DNA from: Kribbella sp. ALI-6-A
Lineage (GTDB): Bacteria; Actinomycetota; Actinomycetes; Propionibacteriales; Kribbellaceae
Assembly: GCF_001984195.1 (NCBI RefSeq)
Contig: NZ_MTQN01000010.1
Span: 806,001-870,000, forward strand
Length of the DNA stretch: 64,000 bases
Direction: 5' to 3'
Part shown: positions 9,157 to 17,530 of the stretch, piece after piece
Layout of the letters: each line of letters begins with the position of its first letter
Position numbering within the stretch: the stretch's first letter is position 1
The notes under the pieces: model-generated
What the model was told of the DNA's origin: nothing
Seen by the model: the letters and a program-made list of their open reading frames with translations, nothing else
The model's database searches: none
Position numbers and translations under genes: made by a program

Positions 9157-9894
9157 ATGACCACACCACGTCGTGCCCTCGTCACCGGCGCAGCCTCCGG
9201 GATCGGCGCCGCCTGCGCCCACCGGCTCGTCGCCGAGGGGTTTCACGTCGTCGCGGTCGACTACGACGCCGACGGACTGGCGGCGGTGGCCGGCGACGGC
9301 ATCGAGGCCGTGCAGGCCGATCTGTCCGACCTGGACCGGCTGGCCGACCTGCCGACCGACGTCGACGTGCTGGTGAACAACGCCGGCGTCCAGCTGGTCG
9401 CTCCGGTCGAGCAGTTCCCTCCGGAGCGGTTCGGCTACATCCTGCGGCTCATGCTCGAGTCGCCGTTCCGGCTGATCCGCCAGACGCTGCCGCACATGTA
9501 CGGCCGGGGCTGGGGCCGGGTGGTCAACATCAGCTCGGTGCACGGCCTGCGCGCCAGCCCGTTCAAGGCGGCGTACGTCGCGGCCAAACACGGCCTCGAA
9601 GGCCTCAGCAAGGTCGTCGCGCTTGAAGGCGCCCCGCACGGCGTCACCAGCAACTGCGTGAACCCGGCGTACGTCCGGACTCCGTTGGTCACCGCCCAGC
9701 TCGCCGACCAGGCCGCCGTGCACGGCCTGACCGAGGCGGAGGTGCTGGACAAGATCCTGCTCGAACCGGTCGCGGTCAAGCGGCTGATCGAGCCGGCCGA
9801 GGTCGCCGAGCTGGTCGCCCTGCTCTGCGGTCCGGCCTCGGCCTCACTCACGGGGAGCTCGTTCGTCCTCGACGGCGGCTGGACCGCCCATTAA
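9157..9894 (+). CDS. 3-Hydroxybutyrate dehydrogenase (SDR)
   Basis: Short-chain dehydrogenase of 245 aa that interconverts 3-hydroxybutyrate and acetoacetate with NAD(H). It has the cofactor motif TGAASGIG near the N-terminus, NNAG (residues 79-82), the catalytic Ser (NISSVHG) and YxxxK (YVAAK). The segment from CVNPAYVRTPLV to LTEAEVLDKI is typical of bacterial 3-hydroxybutyrate dehydrogenases and separates it from general SDRs. It heads a three-gene operon with a symporter 10 bases downstream and a GAF/PucR regulator. A CTCGCCG/CGGCGAG inverted repeat with a 12-base loop lies upstream at 9092-9117. Call firm. Confidence 0.9.
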   Translation: MTTPRRALVTGAASGIGAACAHRLVAEGFHVVAVDYDADGLAAVAGDGIEAVQADLSDLDRLADLPTDVDVLVNNAGVQLVAPVEQFPPERFGYILRLMLESPFRLIRQTLPHMYGRGWGRVVNISSVHGLRASPFKAAYVAAKHGLEGLSKVVALEGAPHGVTSNCVNPAYVRTPLVTAQLADQAAVHGLTEAEVLDKILLEPVAVKRLIEPAEVAELVALLCGPASASLTGSSFVLDGGWTAH

Positions 9895-9904
9895 GGAGCC
9901 CTGC

Positions 9905-11209
9905 ATGTCCACGTCCACAGAACCGGTCCGGAAGCGGACCCCGATCGCCCGGGTGGTCGGTGCCAGCCTGGTCGGCACCACCGTCGAGTGGTACGACTTC
10001 TTCTTGTACGGCGTCGCCGCGTCGGTCGTGTTCGGCGACCTGTTCTTCCCCAAGGGCGAGGAGCTGACCGGCACCCTGCTCAGCTTCGCCACCTTCGCGG
10101 TCGGCTTCTTCGCCCGGCCGATCGGCGGCGTGGTCTTCGGTCACTTCGGCGACCGGATCGGACGCAAGAACCTCCTGGTGCTGTCCTTGCTGATGATGGG
10201 TCTGGCCACCTTCGCGATCGGCCTGCTGCCGACGTACGCGCAGGTCGGTGCGCTGGCCCCGATCCTGCTCACCGTGCTGCGACTGATCCAGGGCTTCGCG
10301 CTCGGCGGCGAGTGGGGTGGCGCGGTGCTGATCGTGTCCGAGCACGGCGATCCGGCCCGGCGCGGCTTCTGGGCGTCGTGGCCGCAGGCGGGCGCGCCCG
10401 CCGGGCAGCTGCTCGCGAACGGCGTACTGGCGGGGCTCGCGGCCTTCCAGAGCGACGCGGCGTTCGACTCGTGGGGCTGGCGGATCCCGTTCCTGCTGTC
10501 GGCCGTCCTGGTGTTCGTCGGGCTGTGGGTGCGGCTGCGGATCGAGGAGTCGCCGCTGTTCCAGCAGGCCCGCGCGAAGCAGGAGCCGACCGAGCGGATC
10601 CCGTTCGTCGAGGTGATCACCAAGTACCCGCGGGAGATCCTGACCGCGATGGGCGCCCGGATGGCCGAGAACGTCAGCTACTACATCTTCACGATCGTGA
10701 TCGCGACGTACGCCAAGGAGCACCTGGGCCTGGGCAAGTCGTTCGCGCTGAACGCCGTGCTGATCGCGGCGGCGATCCATTTCTGCGCGATCCCGCTGTG
10801 GGGCGCGCTGTCGGACCGGGTCGGCCGCAAGCCGGTGTACCTGTTCGGCGCGGCCGGGGTCGGGATCTGGGCGTTCGTGTTCATCGCCTTCGTGGACACC
10901 AAGAACTTCGCCCTGGCCACACTGGCGGTCACCGTCGGCCTGATCCTGCACGGCGCGATGTACGGGCCGCAGGCAGCGTTCTTCACCGAGTTGTTCGGCA
11001 CCAGGGTTCGGTACTCCGGGGTCTCGGTCGGCTACCAGCTGGCCTCGATCGTCGCCGGCGGGCTGGCGCCGTTCATCGCGGTCGCGCTGCTCAAGGCGTA
11101 CGACTCGGGCTACGCGATCTCGATCTACGTGGCAGTGTGTTCGGTGATCTCGCTGATCGCGGTCACCAGCTACGGCGAGACCAGCAAGCGGGACCTCGCA
11201 CAAGTCTGA
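9905..11209 (+). CDS. MHS-type MFS metabolite:H+ symporter
   Basis: MFS protein of 434 aa of the metabolite:H+ symporter branch (ShiA/ProP-like). Its start region (VGASLVGTTVEWYDFFLYG) is the family hallmark, and the motif A loop is GHFGDRIGRKN. About 12 helices are present. The tight spacing after the 3-hydroxybutyrate dehydrogenase gene suggests uptake of 3-hydroxybutyrate or a related short hydroxy- or keto-acid. Transporter family clear; substrate inferred from context. Confidence 0.88.
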   Translation: MSTSTEPVRKRTPIARVVGASLVGTTVEWYDFFLYGVAASVVFGDLFFPKGEELTGTLLSFATFAVGFFARPIGGVVFGHFGDRIGRKNLLVLSLLMMGLATFAIGLLPTYAQVGALAPILLTVLRLIQGFALGGEWGGAVLIVSEHGDPARRGFWASWPQAGAPAGQLLANGVLAGLAAFQSDAAFDSWGWRIPFLLSAVLVFVGLWVRLRIEESPLFQQARAKQEPTERIPFVEVITKYPREILTAMGARMAENVSYYIFTIVIATYAKEHLGLGKSFALNAVLIAAAIHFCAIPLWGALSDRVGRKPVYLFGAAGVGIWAFVFIAFVDTKNFALATLAVTVGLILHGAMYGPQAAFFTELFGTRVRYSGVSVGYQLASIVAGGLAPFIAVALLKAYDSGYAISIYVAVCSVISLIAVTSYGETSKRDLAQV

Positions 11210-11222
11210 GGAAGGGGTGGGC

Positions 11223-12899
11223 ATGGACGCCGGCCGAAAGCGTGAAGCCGAGCTCACCGCTTTGGTGGACATCGCTCTCGAGCTGGCGTCGGCCCGCGAT
11301 CCGGGGCGGGTGCTGAACACGATCGTGCACCGCGCCCGCACCTTGATCGGCACCGACGTCGCCTATCTCACCCTGTACGACGCGGAGCAGGGTGACACCT
11401 ACATGCGGGCCACCGACGGCTCGGTCTCGGCGGCGTTCCAGCAGCTCCGGCTGCCGCTGGGCGCGGGCCTCGGCGGTCTGGTCGCCAAGACCCACAAGCC
11501 CTACTGGACCACCGACTACCCGAGCGACCACCGGTTCCGGCACACCAGTCCGATCGACAACGCGGTCGGCGAGGAAGGCCTGGTGGCGATCCTCGGTACG
11601 CCGCTGATCGTGGACGGCGCGTTCGTGGGGGTGCTGTTCGCCTCGAACCGCACCGCGCGGCCGTTCAGCCCGACCGAGGTGTCGCTGCTCGGCTCGTTGG
11701 CCGCGTTGGCGGCGGTGACCATCGTGCAGGTCCGGGCGGCGGCCGAGACCGCGGCGGCCTTGGAGCAGCTGTCGGAGGCTCATGCCGGCGTCGAGCACGC
11801 GGCGGCCGCGCACGACCGCTTCGCCGAGATCGTCCTGTCCGGCGGGGACGTCGACGCGATCGCCGCGGCGCTGGCCGAGCTGCTGGGGGTCTGGGTCCTG
11901 CTGTTCGATGCACTGGGCAACGAGCTTGCCGCGGCCGGTGAGGTCGACCGCGACCTGGCGGGCAAGGCGGCTGCGGCGTCGGACTCGGGGCGGCTGGTCC
12001 GCGCCGGAGACTGCTGGATGGTCGCCGCCACGGCGAAGGGTGAGCGGCTCGGTGCGCTGGTGATCGGGGGAGTGACCGAGCTGTCCGCTGCCGACCAGCG
12101 GATCGTGGAGCGGGCTGCCGTCGTCACCGCCTTGGTGCTGCTGTTCCGTCGCCAGGCCGCCGAACAGTCGCAGCGGGCCCAGGCCGACATCCTGTCCGAC
12201 GCCCTGAGCGGCAACGCCGATCCGCGCGCACTGGCTGACCGGATCCGGCTGCTCGACTCCACCCGTCGCCTGCCGGCGCAGCTGGTCGTGGTGGTGTGCA
12301 GGGGCGACCACACCGGCGTACTGGCTCGGCTGTCGGCTCCGCTGCAGGAGCGCCTCGTTCTGGTCGGCCCGTACGCCGGTGACCTCGTGATGCTCCTCGC
12401 CCTGCCGGACCCTGTCGCTGCCGCTCGCGCACTGAACGAAGTGGCGCGCCGGTGCGGTCTGGCGATCGGAGTCACCGGCCCGGCGCGCTGGGGCGAGCCG
12501 CTGGTCGAAGCACATCAGCAGGCGACCCGGCTGGTGACGACGATGCTCCGGCTCGGCAGATCGGGTCAGGCAGTCGCACCGGACGACCTCGGAGTCGCCG
12601 GACTGGTCGGTGCTCCGGAAGTGGACGTCAAGGCGCACGTCGCGCACGTACTCGGGCCCGTCACCGACTACGACTCCCAGCGAGGCACCGACCTGGTTGG
12701 CACCCTCGACGCCTACTTCGCCGCCGGGCAGAGCCCGACCCGAGCCGCCACCGCCCTGCACATCCACCCCAACACCGTGCAACAGCGCCTCGACCGGGTC
12801 TCCGCCCTGCTCGGCCCCGGCTGGCAGCACCCCGACAAGGCCCTCGACATCCAGGTCGCCCTCCGGCTGCTCCGTGCCCTGCACGACCCACTGACCTGA
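11223..12899 (+). CDS. GAF-domain PucR/CdaR-type transcriptional regulator
   Basis: Regulator of 558 aa. A GAF sensor domain occupies roughly residues 10-170 (DVAYLTLYD to AALAAVTIVQ). A middle PucR/CdaR-like region follows, then a C-terminal PucR helix-turn-helix (LDAYFAAGQSPTRAATALH, then HPNTVQQRLDRV). The ATG at 11223 is preceded by GGAAGG and chosen over the GTG at 11217. It lies 13 bases after the symporter gene, so it is probably co-transcribed and controls its own operon in response to a small ligand. PucR-type proteins are usually activators. Ligand unknown. Confidence 0.85.
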   Translation: MDAGRKREAELTALVDIALELASARDPGRVLNTIVHRARTLIGTDVAYLTLYDAEQGDTYMRATDGSVSAAFQQLRLPLGAGLGGLVAKTHKPYWTTDYPSDHRFRHTSPIDNAVGEEGLVAILGTPLIVDGAFVGVLFASNRTARPFSPTEVSLLGSLAALAAVTIVQVRAAAETAAALEQLSEAHAGVEHAAAAHDRFAEIVLSGGDVDAIAAALAELLGVWVLLFDALGNELAAAGEVDRDLAGKAAAASDSGRLVRAGDCWMVAATAKGERLGALVIGGVTELSAADQRIVERAAVVTALVLLFRRQAAEQSQRAQADILSDALSGNADPRALADRIRLLDSTRRLPAQLVVVVCRGDHTGVLARLSAPLQERLVLVGPYAGDLVMLLALPDPVAAARALNEVARRCGLAIGVTGPARWGEPLVEAHQQATRLVTTMLRLGRSGQAVAPDDLGVAGLVGAPEVDVKAHVAHVLGPVTDYDSQRGTDLVGTLDAYFAAGQSPTRAATALHIHPNTVQQRLDRVSALLGPGWQHPDKALDIQVALRLLRALHDPLT

Positions 12900-12937
12900 C
12901 GCCGAGCCCGCCGCGAGTGATGTGGTGAGGTGTCCGC

Positions 12938-13552
12938 ATGACGATTGATCGGCGAGTGGTCGTGCTGGTGGTTCCGGCGGCCGGCACCTGGGCACCGCCT
13001 GGCCGGGAACCCGACGCCTGGCGACTGGCGCTGGCCGAGGACACCTACGAGGTCCTGGCCGCGCTGGACGTCGTGGAGGTCGCCGTCGCGGTGGCCGGTG
13101 GAGACGATGACGCCGTCGCCGAGGTCGCCGCACTCACCTGGCCCGGGACACCGGTGTACGCCGTGGACGCCGAGCGGCCGGTACTCGACGCGGTCGCCAA
13201 GGCCGGAGCGGCTGCGGCGGTGGTGGCCGTCAGTCACGACGTACCGGATCTGCCTGGGCTGCTGATCGGCAAGCTGTTCAGGGCGCTGTCGTCGGCGGAC
13301 ATCGCGGTGACGCCGGCGGAGGACGGCACGCTCGCCGCGATCGGAGTCCGGCTGCCCGTCGCGCCCTGGGTCGCCGAAGCCGAGCCGACCTTCGACACGC
13401 CACTCACCACGCTCGAGGACCTCAAGCCCCGCCGCCACGCCGTCGCCCTGGGGCCCGGCTGGCACCGGCTCCGCTCGAACGCCGACCTGGCCCGGCTCGA
13501 TCCCGGCCTCGAAGGCTGGGACGCCACCCGCGCGCTGCTGCGCGGAAGATAA
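12938..13552 (+). CDS. DUF2064-like nucleotide-/glycosyl-transferase-fold protein
   Basis: Protein of 204 aa resembling the DUF2064 (TIGR04282) group, which has a GT-A-like nucleotide-diphospho-sugar transferase fold related to CofC and MobA. Visible family features are a beta-rich N-terminus ending before PGREPDAWR, the helix with LIGKLFRALSSADIAVTPAEDGT near residues 108-130, and LTTLEDL near 158. Cofactor and donor substrate are unknown. It follows the PucR gene by 38 bp on the same strand but is probably a separate function. Moderate confidence in family, none in reaction. Confidence 0.6.
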   Translation: MTIDRRVVVLVVPAAGTWAPPGREPDAWRLALAEDTYEVLAALDVVEVAVAVAGGDDDAVAEVAALTWPGTPVYAVDAERPVLDAVAKAGAAAAVVAVSHDVPDLPGLLIGKLFRALSSADIAVTPAEDGTLAAIGVRLPVAPWVAEAEPTFDTPLTTLEDLKPRRHAVALGPGWHRLRSNADLARLDPGLEGWDATRALLRGR

Positions 13553-13732
13553 TTCACTTTTCCGGAACCTGACCCATCACCTTCTTGCCGCTGGCTCGTT
13601 TGTCCAGGCAGCGGGGACATGGGGGTGTCCGCCAGGGCTGTTCGCCGCGACTGGCCAGTCCGTCGGTGCCGTTCAGGGGCGGTGTGACCGACGGTGGTCA
13701 GGGAAGGGGGGAGCGACGGACCCCGGACAGAC

Positions 13733-13768
13733 GTGTGCGGGCCGGATCACAGGGACCGGCCCGCACAC
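13733..13768. terminator. Terminator hairpin downstream of Nudix gene
   Basis: A perfect 13-bp inverted repeat (13733-13745 with 13756-13768, ten-base loop) lies six bases beyond the Nudix stop codon on the minus strand. The rest of 13553-13774 shows no gene. Confidence 0.7.
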
Positions 13769-13774
13769 CCGCCG

Positions 13775-14305
13775 TCAGCCGAGTCGCCGGACCAGTGCGG
13801 CGACCGTCGCGTCCAGATCCGCCGGCAGCGCGTCGACGCCGAACCACGCCAGGTCGTGCGACTCCTCGCTCACCACGTAGTCCGTGCCCGCGGTCGCCGT
13901 CACCAGGAACTGCACGTCCAGGTGGTAGGCGTCCTTGCAGCCGCCGGCCTCGAGCAAGTGCCGGGACAGCTGCAGCGGCTCGGGATCGATCTTCAGCTCC
14001 GCCAGGCCTGACTCCTCGGTCGCCTCCCGGAGCGCGGCACCGGCGAGCGTGGTGTCACCCGGCTCGCAGTGTCCGCCGAGCTGCAGCCAGGTGCCGACCA
14101 GCCGGTGCAGAGTGAGCAGCACCCGCTCCCGGCCCGCGTCGACGACCAGCGCCGAGGCGGTGATGTGCTCCGGCCGGCTGCTGCGCCACATGCCGTCCGG
14201 GTGGTCGGCGAGGTGGCGCAGGTAGTGCTCCCGGAGCGCGGCCTGTTCCGCGTCCGGGGGAGTCCAGCCCGTCAGTACGGCGGTGGCGTCGGCGTGCAGC
14301 GTCAC
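13775..14305 (-). CDS. Nudix hydrolase
   Basis: Nudix-family pyrophosphohydrolase of 176 aa, cleaving a nucleoside diphosphate linked to another group. The Nudix box is readable: GGHCEPGD, then REATEESGL. Relative to the consensus GX5EX7REUXEEXGU it has Asp in place of the first Glu and one extra residue before RE, while the metal-binding REAxEE part is intact. The GTG start overlaps the TGA of the upstream Zincin_2 gene (GTGA), so the two are translationally coupled. Substrate unknown. Confidence 0.85.
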   Translation of the reverse strand: MTLHADATAVLTGWTPPDAEQAALREHYLRHLADHPDGMWRSSRPEHITASALVVDAGRERVLLTLHRLVGTWLQLGGHCEPGDTTLAGAALREATEESGLAELKIDPEPLQLSRHLLEAGGCKDAYHLDVQFLVTATAGTDYVVSEESHDLAWFGVDALPADLDATVAALVRRLG

Positions 14306-15633
14306 TTCTCCCCGTCGCCGTCCGTGCCCGCGTCCTTGCCCGTGTCTTTGCCGTCGGCATCCTTCGGCGCGTCGCCGTCGGTCTGGTCCAGGAAGTCCGA
14401 GATGTCCAGGTCGGACATCTCGCCGGAGTGCCGGGCGAAGCCGATCGGGTCGTCCAGGTCCGCCGTACCGGGCAGGAGGTCCGGGTGCGACCAGAGCTCG
14501 TCCCGGCCGTCAGCACCCCGCGCGTCGCGGACGGCGGCCCACAGGTTCGCCGCGTCGCGCAGCCGGCGCGGCCGCAGCTGCAGACCGACCAGCGTCGCGA
14601 AGGTCTGCTCGGCCGGACCACCCGCCGCGCGCCGGCGACGTACGGTCTCGGCCAGCTGGACGGCCGCGGGCATTCGGTCCTTGGTGGCTTCCCGGACCAC
14701 GTCGTCGACCCAGCCCTCGACCAGCGCGAGCGCGGTCTCCAGCCGGACCAGCGCGGCCTTCTGCTGCTCGGAGTCCTCCGGCTCGAACAGCCCACCGGCC
14801 AGCGCGGACTGCAGGGCCTCCGGGTTCTGCATGTCGACCTCGGACATCGCGGACTCGATCTTGCCGGTGTCCACCTGGATGCCGGCCGCGTAGTCGGCGA
14901 CGTGCGAGAACAGGTGCTGCCGCAGCCACGGCGCACCGGCGAACAGCCGCTGGTGGGCGCACTCGCGCAGGGCCAGGTAGAGCCGGACGTCCTCGTCGGT
15001 CACCCCGAGACCCTCGGCGAACTTGGCCACGTTGTCCGGCAGCAGAACGGCCTGCCCGGTCGGGCCGAGCGGCAGACCGATGTCGGACGAGCTGACGACC
15101 TCACCGGCCAGCTCACCCAGCGCCTGGCCCACCTGCGCGCCGAAGACGGAGCCGCCGAGCTGGCGGAGCATGCCCGCCATCGGACCGGCCAGCTGCTGCG
15201 CCTCGGGCGGCAACGCCGTCCCCATCGCGCCGGCGACGTGCTCGGCCACCGGGTCGACCACGGTCTGCCAGGTGGGCAGGGTGTTCTCCACCCACTCCGC
15301 ACGGCTCCAGGCCGCGGACGTGGTGGACGCCTCGGGCAGCGTGGTCGCCTGGTCCAGCCAGTGCTCGGCCAGCCGGACGGCGTCGGCCACGCGGTCGTTG
15401 TCGGTCGGCGTGACCGAGCGGTCGCCGTTCGCGGCGACGGTCTTGCGGGCGATGTCCTTGGCCAGGTCCCAGTTCACCGGCTTGCCGTCGGTCGAGCCGC
15501 TGAGCAGCTGCTGGACCTGGGCGAAGATCGCGTTCAGGTCAGGGGTGCCGCCCTGGCCGGCCGCACCGGAGAACTGCTGGAACATGGCCTCGAACGGAGT
15601 TCCCTTGAACGGGTTGTCCGGTTCGTCGCTCAT
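14302..15633 (-). CDS. Zincin_2 family putative metalloprotease (DUF2342/TIGR03624)
   Basis: Protein of 443 aa matching the actinobacterial zincin-like family (DUF2342). In this family the active-site helix carries LxxVEGWxDxV rather than a classical HExxH, and here it reads LALVEGWVDDVV. Other family features are the Gly-rich stretch around MAGMLRQLGGSVFGAQVGQALG and HLFSHVADYAAGI. The C-terminus is acidic and low-complexity. The frame extends upstream to 15900, but the ATG at 15633 (MSDEPDNPFKG) is the family start. It is coupled to the Nudix gene and divergent from moaE. Peptidase activity is family inference. Confidence 0.82.
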   Translation of the reverse strand: MSDEPDNPFKGTPFEAMFQQFSGAAGQGGTPDLNAIFAQVQQLLSGSTDGKPVNWDLAKDIARKTVAANGDRSVTPTDNDRVADAVRLAEHWLDQATTLPEASTTSAAWSRAEWVENTLPTWQTVVDPVAEHVAGAMGTALPPEAQQLAGPMAGMLRQLGGSVFGAQVGQALGELAGEVVSSSDIGLPLGPTGQAVLLPDNVAKFAEGLGVTDEDVRLYLALRECAHQRLFAGAPWLRQHLFSHVADYAAGIQVDTGKIESAMSEVDMQNPEALQSALAGGLFEPEDSEQQKAALVRLETALALVEGWVDDVVREATKDRMPAAVQLAETVRRRRAAGGPAEQTFATLVGLQLRPRRLRDAANLWAAVRDARGADGRDELWSHPDLLPGTADLDDPIGFARHSGEMSDLDISDFLDQTDGDAPKDADGKDTGKDAGTDGDGEK

Positions 15634-15778
15634 CGGGTTGGCCTTCCTGTGCAGACGGGGCGTACAACTCCAACGTACCGGTGGCGGGCTACCGTTCCTC
15701 CACAGGCGAACGGTTTGGGCCGTCCGCGGGGCGCGGATGCTGGAATACTGTGCGCACATCCCGGAGGCGAGGAAGGTC

Positions 15779-16204
15779 ATGAGCGACGCGATCAGGCTGC
15801 TGGACATCCGCGAGACGGCGCTGTCCAGCGACGAGGTGCTGGCCGCGGTCGCCGACCCGTCGGCCGGCGGTACGGCGCTGTTCATCGGCACGGTGCGCAA
15901 CCACGACGACGCGCGCCCGGTCGATCAGCTGACCTACGAAGCCCACCCGGAGGCGCTGGCCCACCTGCGCAAGGTGGCCGAGCGGGTCTGCGAGGGCGCG
16001 GACGTCACCGCGCTCGCGGCGGTGCACCGGACCGGTCCGCTGGAGATCGGGGACGCCGCCGTGATCGTCGCCGTGGCCGCCGCGCACCGCGACGCCGCCT
16101 TCGTGGCCTGCCGCCGGCTGATCGACGACCTCAAGGCCGAGGTTCCGATTTGGAAACACCAGCACTTCACCGATGGTGCGAGCGAGTGGGTCGGCGCCTG
16201 CTGA
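15779..16204 (+). CDS. moaE: Molybdopterin synthase catalytic subunit MoaE
   Basis: MoaE (141 aa) transfers sulfur from MoaD thiocarboxylate to precursor Z to make molybdopterin. Motifs seen are LFIGTVRNHD, ALAAVHRTGPLEIGDAAV, the helix HRDAAFVACRRLIDDLK, and PIWKHQ with the active-site lysine near the C-terminus. The start at 15779 has GAGGAAGG just upstream. No moaD or other pterin gene adjoins it. It opens a co-directional run (membrane protein, YlbL-like protease, PPA1309, UPF0182). Its product is needed for molybdoenzymes such as the FdhF-like protein at 4156. Confidence 0.92.
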   Translation: MSDAIRLLDIRETALSSDEVLAAVADPSAGGTALFIGTVRNHDDARPVDQLTYEAHPEALAHLRKVAERVCEGADVTALAAVHRTGPLEIGDAAVIVAVAAAHRDAAFVACRRLIDDLKAEVPIWKHQHFTDGASEWVGAC

Positions 16205-16241
16205 CCCGTACGCTGGGGCGTATGACTGCGAAGGTGACCGG

Positions 16242-16496
16242 ATGAGGGTCCTGGCCTGGCTGGCCTTCCCCCTGGCCGCGACCGTCCTGGCGATGGGCTG
16301 GGCGGCCTGGCGCGGCCGGACGCGCGGCCCCCGGCGTACCGGTGCGGCCTTCGCCTCGGTCGAGGACTTCCGCCGCTTCACCGACGCCCTCGCCGCGCCC
16401 GGCCCGCGGTCCACGCCCGCCGCGCGCACGGGGCTGCGCGGTCTGGTCCACAAGTTCAGGATGATCAAGGTCAAAACCGTGGGGCAGGGTTCGTGA
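16242..16496 (+). CDS. Small membrane protein upstream of the PDZ protease
   Basis: Protein of 84 aa with an N-terminal hydrophobic helix (VLAWLAFPLAATVLAMGWAAW) and a basic, Pro-rich cytoplasmic tail. The ATG at 16242 follows a GAAGG site. Its TGA overlaps the GTG of the next gene (GTGA), so it is coupled to the YlbL-like protease. No known domain. Confidence 0.65.
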   Translation: MRVLAWLAFPLAATVLAMGWAAWRGRTRGPRRTGAAFASVEDFRRFTDALAAPGPRSTPAARTGLRGLVHKFRMIKVKTVGQGS

Positions 16497-17530
16497 CACG
16501 TCGTACCGCCACGCTGGTCACCGCGATCATCGTGCTCGTCTTCTCGCTCGGACTGGTCACCGTGTTCCCGGTGCCGTTCGTCTCGTTCAGCCCGGGCCCG
16601 GTGAAGGACACCCTCGGCAGCGCGAACGGCAAGCCCGTGATCGGCATCACCGGCCACGAGACCTTCCCGACCTCCGGCCAGCTGGACCTGACCACGGTCT
16701 CGGTCACCTCGCCGGACCGCGACCTGACCCTGCCGCAGGCGATGCGCAACTGGCTCGACCCGCACCACGACCTGTTCCCGCGCGACGTCATCTACCCGCC
16801 CGAGCAGAGCGCGGACGAGGTCGAGCAGCAGAACACCGCCGAGATGACCGGCTCGCAGGACAGCGCGATCGCCGCCGCCCTGCAGGCCGCCAAGGTGCCG
16901 TACCACCCGAAGGTCGCCTCGGTGGCCAAGGACAGCCCCGCCGACGGCAAGCTCAAGCCGGGTGACGTGGTGCTGAAGGTCGACGGCGTCGTCGCGGCCC
17001 AGGTGCCGCAGGTCGGCGAGCTGGTCCGCAAGAACAAGGTCGGCGAGAACGTCAGCTTCCTGATCCGCCGCGGCGGCGCCGAGCAGACCGTCGTGGTCAA
17101 GGCCGCGGCCACTCCGGGCGAGCCGGCCCGGCCGATGGTCGGCATCACGATCGGCGTCGACTCGCCGGTCAAGGTGAGCGTCAACCTCGGCCAGGACATC
17201 GGCGGCCCGAGCGCCGGAACGGCGTTCGCGCTGGCGATCTACGACAAGCTCACGCCGGGCCCGCTGCTCGGCGGCAAGCACGTGGCCGGGACCGGCACGA
17301 TCGACGCGCTCGGCCAGGTCGGCGCGATCGGCGGCATCCAGCAGAAGATCGCCGGCGCCAAGGACGACGGCGCCACGGTCTTCCTGGTCCCCGCCCCCAA
17401 CTGCGAGGCCGCTCTGCACGCCGGCGTGGACGGCATCCAGTTGGTGAAGATCAGCACCCTGAACGACGCGATCGGCGCCCTGAAGGCCCTGGCCGCCGGA
17501 ACTGGAGACGTCCCCGCATGCACGCGATAG
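16493..17530 (+). CDS. YlbL-like PDZ/Lon-type (S16) membrane protease
   Basis: Protein of 345 aa with one N-terminal membrane helix (residues 5-30), a PDZ domain near 130-210 (VASVAKDSPADGKLKPGDVV), and a C-terminal Lon-like S16 proteolytic domain. The catalytic serine lies in GGPSAGTAFAL and the catalytic lysine in the segment IQQKIAGAKDDG. It is anchored with the protease domain outside. In Bacillus, YlbL is implicated in DNA-damage recovery; whether that holds here is unknown. It overlaps PPA1309 by 13 bases. Confidence 0.88.
   Translation: MTRRTATLVTAIIVLVFSLGLVTVFPVPFVSFSPGPVKDTLGSANGKPVIGITGHETFPTSGQLDLTTVSVTSPDRDLTLPQAMRNWLDPHHDLFPRDVIYPPEQSADEVEQQNTAEMTGSQDSAIAAALQAAKVPYHPKVASVAKDSPADGKLKPGDVVLKVDGVVAAQVPQVGELVRKNKVGENVSFLIRRGGAEQTVVVKAAATPGEPARPMVGITIGVDSPVKVSVNLGQDIGGPSAGTAFALAIYDKLTPGPLLGGKHVAGTGTIDALGQVGAIGGIQQKIAGAKDDGATVFLVPAPNCEAALHAGVDGIQLVKISTLNDAIGALKALAAGTGDVPACTR

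Noticed and set aside
11163-13133. Minus-strand frame of 656 codons opposite the PucR regulator
   Set aside because: Low-complexity Arg/Pro/Gly composition, no motif, and it spans the clear GAF/PucR gene and its neighbours.
14428-16245. Plus-strand frame of 605 codons opposite the Zincin_2 gene, running into moaE
   Set aside because: Shadow of the minus-strand gene; the moaE reading frame is a different one with its own ribosome site.
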